Source: Paraburkholderia fungorum
GTDB lineage: Bacteria; Pseudomonadota; Gammaproteobacteria; Burkholderiales; Burkholderiaceae
Assembly (NCBI RefSeq): GCF_900099835.1
Contig: NZ_FNKP01000002.1
Location: forward strand, 1,736,001-1,800,000
DNA length: 64,000 bases
Reading direction: 5' to 3'
Below are positions 19,787-29,377 of the stretch, piece by piece. The position numbers and the translations under genes are program-made. Positions within the stretch are counted from its first letter, which is position 1. Every line of letters begins with the position of its first letter. The notes below the pieces were generated by a model. It ran no database searches, was not told the DNA's origin, and worked only from the letters and a program-made list of their open reading frames with translations.

Positions 19787-21325
19787 ATGAAAATCGGTGA
19801 ACTGGAAGTCGTGCGTGATTCGCGCCAGGTCCTGCGGAACGGCGTCGCCGTCAGTCTCGGCAGCCGCGCGTACGATCTGCTCCAGGTTCTGCTGGACGCG
19901 AACGGTGAGGTCATTCCAACCCAGGAGATTCTCGCGAAGGTGTGGCCCTCCACGGTTGTCGAGGAAAACAATATCCAGGTCCATATCTGCGCGCTCAGAC
20001 GTCTGCTCGGTGAAAATCGCCACCTGATCCAGACTGTCTCAGGACGCGGTTACCGCATGGCGCGTCCCGCATCCGTTGTTGCCGAGCCTCCCGCTCCCGC
20101 CGGCAACCCGCACGCAGAGATCATCACCCAACCCGACTTCAGCCTTCCGCACACAAGCGGCCCACTATTTGGCCGGGAAACATGTACCGAACGGCTGATC
20201 GCTGCAATCAGCGAGGGGGAAGATGCCGTCATTACGCTCGTCGGTCCCGCAGGTGTCGGCAAATCCCGCCTTGCGCTGGAAGTCGCGCGACATTTTGCGG
20301 ATCATGGCGAGATCGGCGTTTCCTATCTTGCGCTCGCGTCGCATTCCAGCGAGAAAGAGGTCTATGACATGATTGGCGCCGCGCTCGAACCGGTGGGCGC
20401 CGAACCCGTTACTGCGTGCACCGTGAGACCTTCCGGGCCAACCGCCCTCCTCGTGCTGGACGACTGCGACCGGCTTTGCCATGCAGCAATACGGGCGCTT
20501 TCCGACAGCGAGACCTTCAGGCGATTGTCCCGGACCGTTGTTCTTCTGACCACTCGCACTCCGCTAAGGATGTCGATGGAGAGGGTCGTCAAGATCCCGT
20601 CGCTCCTCGCTGTTCCCCGGCGCGGAACCGTGGACGCTGCCCTTGAAATGTTTGTCTCGCGCGTCCGGTGTTTCGATCCACGAATGGACCTCACGGACGC
20701 GTTCATGGAGAGCGCCCGCCATCTGGTTGAGCAGATGGATGGTCTACCGCTCGCGATCGAACTCGCGGCACACCACACGTCCATGCTCGGCATCGAGTCG
20801 ATCTCGCGTCTGCTCGAGCAGAATGTCGACCTGTCCAGCAGCGACCTGCGCCGCATGACGGACAGTCGGCACGAGTCACTAGGCATGGCGCTGATGTGGA
20901 CCTGGCCGAGCCTCGGCGTACTGCCGCGGACAATACTCACTGCCCTGCTGGACGCAGGTGCCGAGGCCGACCTCGGGGAATTGCACAACATCGCAGAGAG
21001 GTCGGGACTGCAACCGGAAAGTGCACTGGAGGCTATCAGCGATCTCGTCGAGAATTCATTTCTCAACCCTGCTTATAAGGGACTGTCGGTGACATACCGG
21101 ATCCCCAACACGGTGCAGCGATTCCTGTCGCAACAACGGCAGGCGGAGCCAACTTCATCCGCTCCGACTTTGGCGGATCTCCGTGCTCCGAATGGTGTCC
21201 GGTCTGCCCCACTGTTGCCTGACAGGCACGCCGGCAAATCGCCGGACAACTCTAGCGACAACGCGATTTCGCGCAAGCGTCACGCGGCGGCGTCAAGGCC
21301 GGGTGGCACCGTTCGGCGCTCCTGA
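19787..21325 (+). CDS. Winged-helix/NB-ARC (STAND) transcriptional regulator, short form
   Basis: A 512-residue protein. Residues 1-95 form an OmpR/CadC-type winged helix (EVIPTQEILAKVWPSTVVEE, then QTVSGRGYRM). A STAND-type ATPase follows with Walker A GPAGVGKS at 153-160, Walker B ALLVLDDCDRL near 220, sensor segment VVLLTTRTPL and LPLAIELAAHH. The protein stops soon after the ATPase and its winged-helix tail, lacking the long helical/TPR C-terminus of its neighbour at 21748. The last 70 residues are low-complexity and Arg/Ser-rich, which may reflect loss of the original C-terminus. Likely a signal-responsive activator; the signal is unknown. Confidence 0.8.
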   Translation: MKIGELEVVRDSRQVLRNGVAVSLGSRAYDLLQVLLDANGEVIPTQEILAKVWPSTVVEENNIQVHICALRRLLGENRHLIQTVSGRGYRMARPASVVAEPPAPAGNPHAEIITQPDFSLPHTSGPLFGRETCTERLIAAISEGEDAVITLVGPAGVGKSRLALEVARHFADHGEIGVSYLALASHSSEKEVYDMIGAALEPVGAEPVTACTVRPSGPTALLVLDDCDRLCHAAIRALSDSETFRRLSRTVVLLTTRTPLRMSMERVVKIPSLLAVPRRGTVDAALEMFVSRVRCFDPRMDLTDAFMESARHLVEQMDGLPLAIELAAHHTSMLGIESISRLLEQNVDLSSSDLRRMTDSRHESLGMALMWTWPSLGVLPRTILTALLDAGAEADLGELHNIAERSGLQPESALEAISDLVENSFLNPAYKGLSVTYRIPNTVQRFLSQQRQAEPTSSAPTLADLRAPNGVRSAPLLPDRHAGKSPDNSSDNAISRKRHAAASRPGGTVRRS

Positions 21326-21747
21326 CCTGCACGGCCGGGGGTCATTCCGGGCCGCAGTGTGATGGCAACGCTATGACCATAACTGACACGAATTGCACGG
21401 GCGTATCTCCCGCATAGGGCCTCGCATAGCCGAGGCAGCAGTCAAACCAAAATCAATAAAAATCCTGCAATTCCGCGCATTGCACCGGGTGTGCTGATCG
21501 ATGATCGTTCAATTCAAATATCTGAAAGTAAATCCGCATAAAGATGTGACGAATTACCCTTGTCTATGTGAGGGCATCTAAGATTAATTCATAAAATTGA
21601 CCTGTTACGATAGACAATGTTATTAGTTCCAGATCTATCGTTCCTGCCTGATCAAATTATGTTCAACCTGTTTTCCGCGCCGACTTCGACGCCCCTGCCC
21701 TCAGGACAATCCTGGCACCTTAACTCGCCAGCGAACGGGAAATCCAG
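21326..21747. other. AT-rich intergenic region between the two regulators
   Basis: 422 bp, clearly AT-richer than its surroundings between about 21450 and 21650. No gene seen; it probably holds the promoter of the regulator at 21748. Confidence 0.5.
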
Positions 21748-24339
21748 GTGATCGAGGTAGGCCCGCTTCGCGTTTCGATCGAGGATAGAACCGTCTTGCT
21801 GGGTGGGCAGCCTTGCCCGCTCAGCAGCCGTGCGTTCGCCATTCTCGAAGCGCTGATCGCCGTCCGCGGCACCGTCGTATCCAAGGACGCGCTGCTCGAA
21901 CACGCGTGGCCCGACACGATCGTCGAAGAAAACAATCTTCAGGTCCAGATCGTCACGCTAAGGCGCGCACTCGGACATTCCCGTGATCTCCTCAAGACCG
22001 TGCCGGGCCGCGGCTACATCCTGCTGCCGCAACCGCAGTCGGCTTCACGGCAGAGCAAGGTGTACTCGCTGGGACTACCGTTCGTCGATACCCTCTTTGG
22101 CCGCAGCAGCGCTGTCGACGATCTTCTGCATCTCTTCGAGTCCAGCCAGGTCGTCACGCTCACCGGCGCTGGAGGCATCGGAAAAACCAGCCTCGCAATC
22201 GAAGTCTGTCGCGACACGGGCGATCTGTTCCTCTGTATCCGCTATGTCTCGCTTGCGGCTATCCAGAACGACCACCAGGCAAGAGAAGCGATACTGGCTA
22301 TCTTCTCCGACGTGGTAAAAGGCAGTGCGATGAGCGTCGAAGAAATGTCCAGAAGCTTGCGCAAGTCGCAATGCCTGGTCATTCTCGATAACTGTGAGCA
22401 TCTGATTGAAAGTGTTGCCTGTATCGCGCAGACGATTACGGCGGGCAACCCGGGTGTACGCGTGCTGGCCACCAGTCGTGAAGCGCTGCGCATTGCGGCA
22501 GAGACGGTCTATCCCGTGCAGACCCTCGCCTGTCCTGCCCGCACGGCGGAAAATGACGAAACGCTCGAATCCGACGCGGTAAAACTCTTCCTCCATCGAC
22601 TGCGCCGGTTGTCGGCGAACTTCGACCTGAACGAATCGACCGTGCCGGTAATCGGAGAAATCTGCCGCCGTCTCGACGGTATTCCTCTAGCCATAGAACT
22701 TGCGGCTGCCCGTGCAGCCACGCTCGGGCTCGATACGGTTCGCGCCCATCTCGACAACCGTTTTGCGATCCTCACAGGCGGCTCCCGCAACGCGCTGCCG
22801 CGCCACCAGACGCTGAAGGCCGTGTTCGAGTGGAGCTACAGGCTACTGTCGGAAACCGAGCAACTACTATTTCGGCAGGCGAGTGTTTTCGCAGACGGCT
22901 TTTCGCTGGAAGCACTCGCCGCCATCATGGACGGGCATGGGATATCGAACGTGGGCACCGCCCAGACCCTCGCCGGACTCGTCGCCAAATCTCTTCTCTA
23001 CATAGACCGGCAGAACCCGCGCCGTTTTCGTCAGCTGGAGAGTTCACGCGCCTATGCGCGCACCCTGCTTGACCAGAACGGCGAGACGGCTGCGGCATCT
23101 CACGCTCACGCCAGGTATTTCCGCGATTTTTTCGAAAAAGGCCCCTACAAGTCCGAACAGATCAAAATCGAGGATGCGCATGACGTGATCAGTGCCGAGA
23201 TTGGCAACATGCGGGCAGCAATGTCCTGGGCGTTTGGGGTCGCCGGGAATGTGTCTCTCGGCATCGAGCTTGCCGCGACGGCTGTACCGATGCTGTTCGA
23301 ACTGCCACGCTTCGAAGAGTGCGAATATTGGGCATCCATTGCCATTGGTGCGCTTCGGCCCTTGTTGGCAAGTCCGCGATTGCAACAGACACGACTCGGG
23401 ATCCTGTCTGCTCGCGCATCGGCGCTTGTTTATACCGAAGGCCCGCAGCCGTCTGTCGAGACCGCCTGGCAGGAGGTCCTGGCACTGGCCGAATCAGCGA
23501 ATGATCCCAGCGCGCAATTGCGGGCGATCTGGGGGTTGTGGAACCTGGAGCTATATGGCGGTCGACCGAAGAGCGCACTTGTCTACGCGCTGCGGTTCCA
23601 GAGCGCCGCACGGGAGTTTGGCTCGCCACTCCAGGTTGCGCTGAGCCGAAGGATTATCGGCATGACGCTGCACTATGCAGGCAGGCACGCCGATGCGCGC
23701 GACGAACTGCTTGCTGCGTTGGCGACGCCTGAAATGAAGGAGCTCAGATGGTCGACGACCGGCGTCCGGACCGATCAGATTGCCGCGACGCGTGCTTTGC
23801 TCGCCCGCATTCAGTGGTTCCTTGGCGACCGGGCTGGAAGCCTGGAACAGATAGAGACAGCCGAGGAAACTGCCAGAGCAACGGGACATGAGTTGACCTT
23901 GGCCTACGTTCTCATGGAGGCCACCATTCCGCTCGCGATACTCCAGCGGAGTGCGGATACGCTGATGCTTGCTGTCGAAGAACTCGAAAAGGAATGCCGC
24001 AAGGTCGGCCTGCGTGCGTGGCTCGCGTGCTGTGATGCGTTCGAATGGATTGCGCGGGCGATGGAAACCCGCCTGACTTCCGACGAGCTTTCCGCGATGG
24101 GACGCTCGGTCGAGCGGCTTCGAAAGACAGGCTATCTGGCGCCGCTACCCATGGTCCTCGGTGAATTTGCGGCAGCACTGGAGGCGGGTGGTCAGCACGA
24201 TCAGGCTCTGGCGACCATCGACGTTGCGCTCGAACACTGCGCGAAACACGGGAGCTGGTGGTATCCCCCCAGGCTCGAGGAATTGCGCGCGTCGATGGGG
24301 AAGCCGGCCACCGCTTCGTCGGCGGCAGAACTCCTGTGA
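21748..24339 (+). CDS. Winged-helix/NB-ARC/TPR (STAND) transcriptional regulator
   Basis: An 863-residue multidomain regulator. Residues 1-95 are an OmpR-type winged helix (AWPDTIVEENNLQVQIVTLR, VPGRGYILLP). The NB-ARC ATPase has Walker A GAGGIGKT at 140-147, Walker B LVILDNCEHL, RVLATSREALRI and IPLAIELAAARAATLG, then winged-helix segment WSYRLLSETEQLLFRQASVF. Roughly residues 450-863 are helical repeats of TPR/MalT type that probably sense the ligand or partner. The start codon is GTG. It is a paralogue of the protein at 19787 and lies between the two inverted SDR copies. Such proteins (COG3903-like) switch on neighbouring genes when ATP and a signal are bound. Confidence 0.88.
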   Translation: MIEVGPLRVSIEDRTVLLGGQPCPLSSRAFAILEALIAVRGTVVSKDALLEHAWPDTIVEENNLQVQIVTLRRALGHSRDLLKTVPGRGYILLPQPQSASRQSKVYSLGLPFVDTLFGRSSAVDDLLHLFESSQVVTLTGAGGIGKTSLAIEVCRDTGDLFLCIRYVSLAAIQNDHQAREAILAIFSDVVKGSAMSVEEMSRSLRKSQCLVILDNCEHLIESVACIAQTITAGNPGVRVLATSREALRIAAETVYPVQTLACPARTAENDETLESDAVKLFLHRLRRLSANFDLNESTVPVIGEICRRLDGIPLAIELAAARAATLGLDTVRAHLDNRFAILTGGSRNALPRHQTLKAVFEWSYRLLSETEQLLFRQASVFADGFSLEALAAIMDGHGISNVGTAQTLAGLVAKSLLYIDRQNPRRFRQLESSRAYARTLLDQNGETAAASHAHARYFRDFFEKGPYKSEQIKIEDAHDVISAEIGNMRAAMSWAFGVAGNVSLGIELAATAVPMLFELPRFEECEYWASIAIGALRPLLASPRLQQTRLGILSARASALVYTEGPQPSVETAWQEVLALAESANDPSAQLRAIWGLWNLELYGGRPKSALVYALRFQSAAREFGSPLQVALSRRIIGMTLHYAGRHADARDELLAALATPEMKELRWSTTGVRTDQIAATRALLARIQWFLGDRAGSLEQIETAEETARATGHELTLAYVLMEATIPLAILQRSADTLMLAVEELEKECRKVGLRAWLACCDAFEWIARAMETRLTSDELSAMGRSVERLRKTGYLAPLPMVLGEFAAALEAGGQHDQALATIDVALEHCAKHGSWWYPPRLEELRASMGKPATASSAAELL

Positions 24340-24351
24340 GCGCCGGCCGGC

Positions 24352-25029
24352 CTATTCGGCTTCCCAGCGCGATCCGAGCACGCGACCACAAAAGTTCGCC
24401 CGATAGAACGTCGAACTGTATCGCTCGAGCACGTCTGCGCTGACGGCGCCAAAGGTCGTCTCCGGACGGTGCATGATTGCCCGCCCCACCGCTTCCAGAT
24501 ATTCGCTCGCGAAGTCGCCACCGCGCGGAAACTCTCCGAGGATTTCCATTCGCAGCGGCTGCGAGAGGCGCTCGATCCCGTCACCGAAAAGATCGGCTCG
24601 CACTCCGTATGCCAGCAGTCGTGTGAGCCCGTTCATTCGCTCCGTTACGCCTGGCGTGGTGTGAAGACTGATGGCTTCCCACACGGCAACACTGAGCCTA
24701 TGCCTCACGCCTTCGTTTTCCAGAAACTCTTTGGCTGCGTCGGCACCGTCTACTTCGTAACGCTGAGTCGAGTTTGCGTAGCTTGAACTCAGCCCCATGT
24801 GGGCAAAATGGGCTGAAACGAAAAGGAGATCCGCCGTGACCGGAATGTCCAGTCTCCTGGCTTCCAGAGACGCGAAGACGAAAGCCCTATAGGCGTGCCG
24901 CACCACGACCGCGGGCAACGACGCCCGCGCGATGTCGGCGGCGTAGTGCGCGAATCTTCTGCGGGGCATGCTGATTCCCGCCAGCTGCAAAGGAAATCCA
25001 GAAACAGTGCTCGATTTCTTGGGACTCAA
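24352..25029 (-). CDS. HD-superfamily-like protein with altered HD dyad
   Basis: A 225-residue helical protein similar to cyanamide-hydratase-type HD proteins: VVVRHAYRAFVFASLEARRL, then YEVDGADAAKEFLENEG, ISLHTTPG and the C-terminal LRMEILGEFPRGGDF. At the usual LLHDIGL site it reads FAHMGLS, so the His-Asp metal dyad appears to be Ala-His; activity is doubtful. I chose TTG 25029 because GAGGAGG precedes it by about 5 bp; a GTG at 25080 is the longer alternative. It is convergent with the STAND regulator and lies inside the inverted SDR module. Confidence 0.75.
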   Translation of the reverse strand: MSPKKSSTVSGFPLQLAGISMPRRRFAHYAADIARASLPAVVVRHAYRAFVFASLEARRLDIPVTADLLFVSAHFAHMGLSSSYANSTQRYEVDGADAAKEFLENEGVRHRLSVAVWEAISLHTTPGVTERMNGLTRLLAYGVRADLFGDGIERLSQPLRMEILGEFPRGGDFASEYLEAVGRAIMHRPETTFGAVSADVLERYSSTFYRANFCGRVLGSRWEAE

Positions 25030-25427
25030 AAATGCCTCCTCGGGTGTCGACGCCGATTCGTCACACCGGAACGCCCGCACCCGCGTGCCACCGTTGCTCG
25101 ACGCTCACGAATCGCGTTCACCACGTTATTTGAATGCGGGACCTTCTTTTAAATCCTGGTCGCACGAACCGGGTTGATCGGCTCGGCGCGGGGCCCGGCT
25201 GATCATCGCAATTTACCGGGGTCGGCTGGATAAAGCATTCGCCGGACGCTGATTTTTCATGAAAAAAGCTTAAGCACTTCAAAGGCTTATGGCGCGTTTT
25301 GCGGCGCGCGGGACGGCGTACCGATTATCCACGGGAGTGGAAAGTGAATTAGGAGAAAGGGTATTTTTCAACGAGACGCTCATGTCTAAAGTTGCACCTA
25401 CCCACTCTCAACAACCCGGAGCAAATC
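25030..25427. other. Promoter region between HD-like gene and SDR copy B
   Basis: 398 bp containing the divergent start of the HD-like gene and the SDR copy B promoter. The last 105 bp resemble the SDR copy A promoter (operator at 25323-25350, a conserved GTTGCACC, and identical ribosome-binding leader). Confidence 0.6.
25323..25350 (+). promoter_or_regulatory. Conserved operator-like element upstream of SDR copy B
   Basis: Begins GATTATCCACGGGAGTGG; contains TCCAC GGGA GTGGA, a perfect interrupted palindrome of T-N11-A LysR type. It matches 18298-18325 at 22 of 28 positions and lies 77 bp before the SDR ATG, exactly as in copy A. Confidence 0.65.
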
Positions 25428-26183
25428 ATGAGCAAAAAACTGGAAGGTAAGGTAGCACTGGTCACTGGCGGCACGAGCGGTATCGGCCTGGCCGCAGCAA
25501 AGGACCTCGCAGCGGAAGGTGCGACGGTCTATATCACGGGTCGCCGTCAGGCGGAACTGGCAAGCGCTGTTGAAGCGATTGGACATGGCGCTCGCGGCGT
25601 GCAGGGCGATGTGACTCGTGCTGCCGATCTCGACAATCTGTTCGAACAGATCCGCACCGAGCAAGGCCGGCTGGATGTCGTATTCACCAACGCAGGTGGC
25701 GGCACGATGGCACCGCTTGGCGATATCTCCGAACAGCATTTCGACGACACGTTCAATCGCAATGTGCGTGCTGTCGTGTTCACGGTGCAGAAGGCACTGC
25801 CGTTGATGCAGAAAGGTGGCTCGCTGATTCTGAATGGATCGATTGCAGGTTCGACGGGTACGCCGGCGTTCAGCATCTACAGCGCCTCGAAAGCCGCCGT
25901 TCGCGCGCTGGCTCGCAGTTGGGTACTGGACCTGAAAGACCGTGGCATTCGCGTGAATGTCGTGAGCCCGGGTTCGACGCGCACGGTTGGCCTGGCCGAA
26001 CTTGGTGGCGATACCAAGGAAGGTCAGGACGGCCTGCTCGGCTACCTCGCGTCACTCGTGCCGATCGGCCGTCTTGCCGACCCGTCGGAGATCGCCAAAG
26101 TGGTCACGTTCCTCGCATCGGACGATTCGAGCTTCATCAACGGCGCTGAGATTACCGCCGACGGCGGCCAGGCTCAGGTCTGA
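25428..26183 (+). CDS. Short-chain dehydrogenase/reductase, copy B of an inverted pair
   Basis: A 251-residue classical SDR with [21 protein letters not shown] and YSASK. It is the duplicate of 17465-18220, same length, about 92% identical by my count with an identical last 93 residues. The Shine-Dalgarno leader is identical to copy A. Downstream 93 bp away lies the F420-type reductase gene in the same direction, possibly cotranscribed. NAD(P)-dependent oxidoreductase of unknown substrate. Confidence 0.92.
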   Translation: MSKKLEGKVALVTGGTSGIGLAAAKDLAAEGATVYITGRRQAELASAVEAIGHGARGVQGDVTRAADLDNLFEQIRTEQGRLDVVFTNAGGGTMAPLGDISEQHFDDTFNRNVRAVVFTVQKALPLMQKGGSLILNGSIAGSTGTPAFSIYSASKAAVRALARSWVLDLKDRGIRVNVVSPGSTRTVGLAELGGDTKEGQDGLLGYLASLVPIGRLADPSEIAKVVTFLASDDSSFINGAEITADGGQAQV

Positions 26184-26276
26184 TTGCCGGATCGACATTC
26201 ATCCCGGGTGGACAGCAGATTGCATTCATCAAAGGCTGTCCACCCGGAAGAAATGCGGATTCAGAGGAGTTTTCCC

Positions 26277-26876
26277 ATGAAAGTCGGCTTCATTGGTGCG
26301 GCCAATATCGCACAGACATACTCGAAACATTTATTGCGTAGCGGCCATTCCGTCGTATTGAGCAACCGGAGCGGCCCGGAAACGTTGACGGATCTGGTAG
26401 CAGCACTTGGCGCACGCGCTTCTGCCGCATCCGTCGAGGTTGCGGCGAAGGCCGACGTGGTCGTGCTGGCGTTGCCCTGGACGCAGCTTCGGTCCCTTCA
26501 GCAGAGAGACATCGACTGGAGCGGCCGGATCGTGATCGACGCAACCAATGCGTTGCTGACGTATGCGCCGGACTTCCGTCGGGCAGACCTGGGCGGCAGG
26601 ACGTCGAGCGAGATAGTCGCGGACATGCTGCCGGGCGCCCGGATCGTCAAGGCGCTCAACACGCTCTATTTCAAGGTACTCGAACGGGCCCCCTCGGAAG
26701 CAGGCGGCCGCCGTGTCATGTTTCTCTCCGGTGACGATAGCGAAGCCAAGAAGACTGTGTCGTCCATTCTGTCGTCAACGGGATTTTGCCCGATCGATCT
26801 TGGCGGACTCGCCGAGGGAGGCCGGATCCAGCAGTTCGGGGCGCCACTGGCGGGTCCCAATCTGCTAGCGCTGTGA
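26277..26876 (+). CDS. NADPH-dependent F420 reductase-like NAD(P)-binding protein
   Basis: A 199-residue Rossmann protein of the coenzyme-F420-dependent NADP oxidoreductase family, common in bacteria without F420 as general NADP-dependent reductases. MKVGFIGAANIAQTYSKHLL carries an altered glycine motif (GxAxxA), followed by VVLSNRSGPETL (NADP-phosphate-binding NRSGP) and VKALNTLYFKVL. ATG 26277 has AGAGGAG upstream. It probably forms an operon with SDR copy B. Confidence 0.85.
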   Translation: MKVGFIGAANIAQTYSKHLLRSGHSVVLSNRSGPETLTDLVAALGARASAASVEVAAKADVVVLALPWTQLRSLQQRDIDWSGRIVIDATNALLTYAPDFRRADLGGRTSSEIVADMLPGARIVKALNTLYFKVLERAPSEAGGRRVMFLSGDDSEAKKTVSSILSSTGFCPIDLGGLAEGGRIQQFGAPLAGPNLLAL

Positions 26877-27024
26877 GCAACTGGCCGCACCGGGGATATG
26901 CGTCCTTAATGGGTCTGCCGCGCAATGCGTCGACAAACTGGCCAGCCTGGCAAACTTTGTTGAGGAGCGGGCTTTCGCGACGGCTACCGAATGGGAGGAA
27001 CCTGTCCCGCAGCACCCGGAATGA
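26875..27024 (+). pseudogene. Possible C-terminal gene remnant
   Basis: Directly after the F420-type reductase, a 49-codon open stretch without a start has protein-like composition (NGSAAQCVDKLASLANFVEE, then TATEWEEPVPQHPE) and ends in TGA. It reads like the tail of a degraded gene. I cannot name the family; this is weakly supported. Confidence 0.25.
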
Positions 27025-27196
27025 GGGTCTTCGGGTTAGCGGATACATGCGCACAACCGCCCCGCTCGCTATACGTTTTAAGAAATTTTAAGCGTGTCAA
27101 AAGGACATTGCGCATTCAACGTCTGTACCGTTGCACGTCAAGGGTAAAGACGGTCTGTCGGCCCTTTCCACACATCCACTGCAAACGGAGAACAAC
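26877..27196. other. Intergenic region upstream of the haloperoxidase-like gene
   Basis: 320 bp. The first half may be the remnant at 26875-27024; the second half is AT-richer near 27065-27100 and likely holds the promoter of the gene at 27197. No other structure seen. Confidence 0.45.
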
Positions 27197-28210
27197 ATGA
27201 ATATTGAATCTGCAATCGGGGGAGCCAAGGTTTCCCGGCGCAAGCTGCTATCCGCAACGGTCGGCGTTGCCGGAGCGGTGGCCGCTGCCGCCACCGTGCC
27301 GGCGAGCGCCGCTGCACCGGCGACCGGCAAGTCCGGTGCCGGCAAACATGGCGCGGGCGGTCATGGTCACGACGACAACTTTGTGCAGGCGAAAGACGGC
27401 ACGCTCATTTACTACAAGGACTGGGGTCCGAAGGACGCACAGCCGATCGTATTCCACCACGGCTGGCCGCTATCGTCCGACGACTGGGACGCGCAGATGC
27501 TGTTTTTCGTCTCGAAGGGCTATCGCGTGGTAGCACACGACCGCCGTGGCCATGGCCGGTCCGCGCAGGTGCCGAACGGCCACGATATGGATCACTACGC
27601 ATCGGATGCATTCGCGGTCGTCGAAGCGCTCGATCTGCGAAATGCGGTTCACATCGGTCACTCGACCGGCGGGGGCGAAGTTGCGCGCTATGTGGCGAAA
27701 TTCGGCCAGCCGTCTGGACGGGTCGCAAAAGCGGTGCTGGTCAGTGCCGTTCCGCCGCTGATGCTCAAGACGGAAAGCAACCCCGAAGGATTGCCGATCG
27801 ACGTATTCGATGGCTTCCGCAAGGCGCTGGCCGAGAATCGCGCGCAGTTCTTCCTCGACGTCCCTACCGGTCCGTTCTACGGTTTCAACCGCACGGGCGC
27901 AAAAGTCTATCCGGGCGTGATCCAGAACTGGTGGCGTCAGGGCATGATGGGTAGCGCGCTGGCACACTACGAAGGCATCAAGGCGTTCTCCGAAACGGAT
28001 CAAACCGACGACCTCAAGGCAATCACGGTTCCGACGCTGGTGCTGCACGGCGAAGACGACCAGATCGTGCCGATCGCGGATGCAGCCTTGAAATCGATCA
28101 AGCTGCTGAAAAACGGCACGCTCAAGACCTATCCTGGCCTTCCGCACGGCATGTTGACTACGAACGCCGATACGCTGAACGCGGATCTTCTGGCGTTCGT
28201 GCAGAAGTAA
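27197..28210 (+). CDS. Tat-exported alpha/beta hydrolase (non-heme haloperoxidase/perhydrolase-like)
   Basis: A 337-residue protein. The N-terminus SRRKLLSATVGVAGAVAAAA is a Tat signal, followed by a His/Gly-rich linker and a haloperoxidase-type alpha/beta hydrolase: FHHGWPLSSDDWD, HDRRGHGRS, nucleophile in GHSTGGGE, acid in GEDDQIVP and histidine in LPHGML. Cofactor-free haloperoxidases are esterases that can also form peracids. ATG 27197 has ACGGAG upstream and places the twin arginines near residue 14. It is monocistronic, with a hairpin about 60 bp after the stop. Confidence 0.9.
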   Translation: MNIESAIGGAKVSRRKLLSATVGVAGAVAAAATVPASAAAPATGKSGAGKHGAGGHGHDDNFVQAKDGTLIYYKDWGPKDAQPIVFHHGWPLSSDDWDAQMLFFVSKGYRVVAHDRRGHGRSAQVPNGHDMDHYASDAFAVVEALDLRNAVHIGHSTGGGEVARYVAKFGQPSGRVAKAVLVSAVPPLMLKTESNPEGLPIDVFDGFRKALAENRAQFFLDVPTGPFYGFNRTGAKVYPGVIQNWWRQGMMGSALAHYEGIKAFSETDQTDDLKAITVPTLVLHGEDDQIVPIADAALKSIKLLKNGTLKTYPGLPHGMLTTNADTLNADLLAFVQK

Positions 28211-28268
28211 AGCGGCACAGAGGTTGAGAGCTGGATGATGGTCTGACTCTCTACATCGCAGGTTGTCG

Positions 28269-28308
28269 GCAGGAGCCCGCTGTTCGTGAGGACGGCGGGC
28301 TCTCCTGC
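28269..28308 (+). terminator. Hairpin downstream of the haloperoxidase-like gene
   Basis: Arms GCAGGAGCCCGC (28269-28280) and GCGGGCTCTCCTGC (28295-28308), pairing over 12 bp with a small bulge. No T-tract follows. Confidence 0.45.
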
Positions 28309-29377
28309 GTGACTCTGCATGGAGCGAAAGCGATTATCCGGCCGACGTGTCAGTAGATTCAACGCGCTGGATCAATGTCAAGCCGCAAGCTTGCTCGTCG
28401 TTAATTTCGTTCAGAGATTCGACTTCGGCATCGGTTGATATCGCCGACGTACAAACCGGGTGTCCGAACGTTAGCTATGGCCGGCAATGAGTCGCTGATG
28501 CGACCTTCATCCCGACTACTTGCACACGAGAATCCCGCCTGTTCCTCTCAACGTGGAGACAGACACCGCATCTCGCGCATGGAAGGTCCCATAGGCTCAA
28601 CGAACTCCTCACCATTCCACTGGCGAGTCATCTGCTCGCAACCGTTGAGTTTGCGGCCCCACATTGAACCGGCAACGCGGATGAGCCGGCCAGACCACTG
28701 GTTGCGATATTCGCGGGCGTCGCACGCGACGGAAAAATGGTGCTGAACCCGCAGCCATTCGTGACCACTTGCGGCACGCGTCGATTTCAAACGCTTCCAC
28801 CTATCTTCAACGCAGCAGCGCGAGCTCGATTGGCATGCTGCTGTGGGCTTAGCCGCAATCAGGCCGGTCCGATCAAGCCATTCCCTACGCTGTTTGATCG
28901 ACGCCGACACGCGCCTCGCACGTCCACTGCCTATCCGCTGACATCAGTTCGGTCCAGGGACAGGTCGCTTCGAAAGCGCCCTGTTGAGTCGGACAGTTCA
29001 ATCAACTGGAATGACGTGTCCAGCCCTTGGGCCAACGGGGTTTTGCCCTATCCCGCAATCTCCGGTTGACCGTCTGGACTCTATCTCGCGATCGATTGCA
29101 CGACGCGTGATGCGCGTTCGCCTATTCAAGAGAGTCGCGTGCGAACTGGAAGTGGACCACAGGAGAACCGCCCCATATTTTGCAAGCGCGGCTAACGCGA
29201 GCCATGGAAGCCTCGCCTTTCGTCTCTTTCTTTTGATCTCGCCGCCGATCAGCCGCGGCTAAAAATTTGGGCAACACTCTCAAAGAATTCCGGGCCACTG
29301 CAGCCTTTGTTGCATCAGAACGGCCGTTTTCGGCTTCCCGCAAACTTTGTTGTCTCCCCATAGCCGCAAAAAGAAAT

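Noticed and set aside
28548..28910. 120-codon minus-strand frame
   Set aside because: Third codon positions are not GC-rich as in real genes here and no family is visible.
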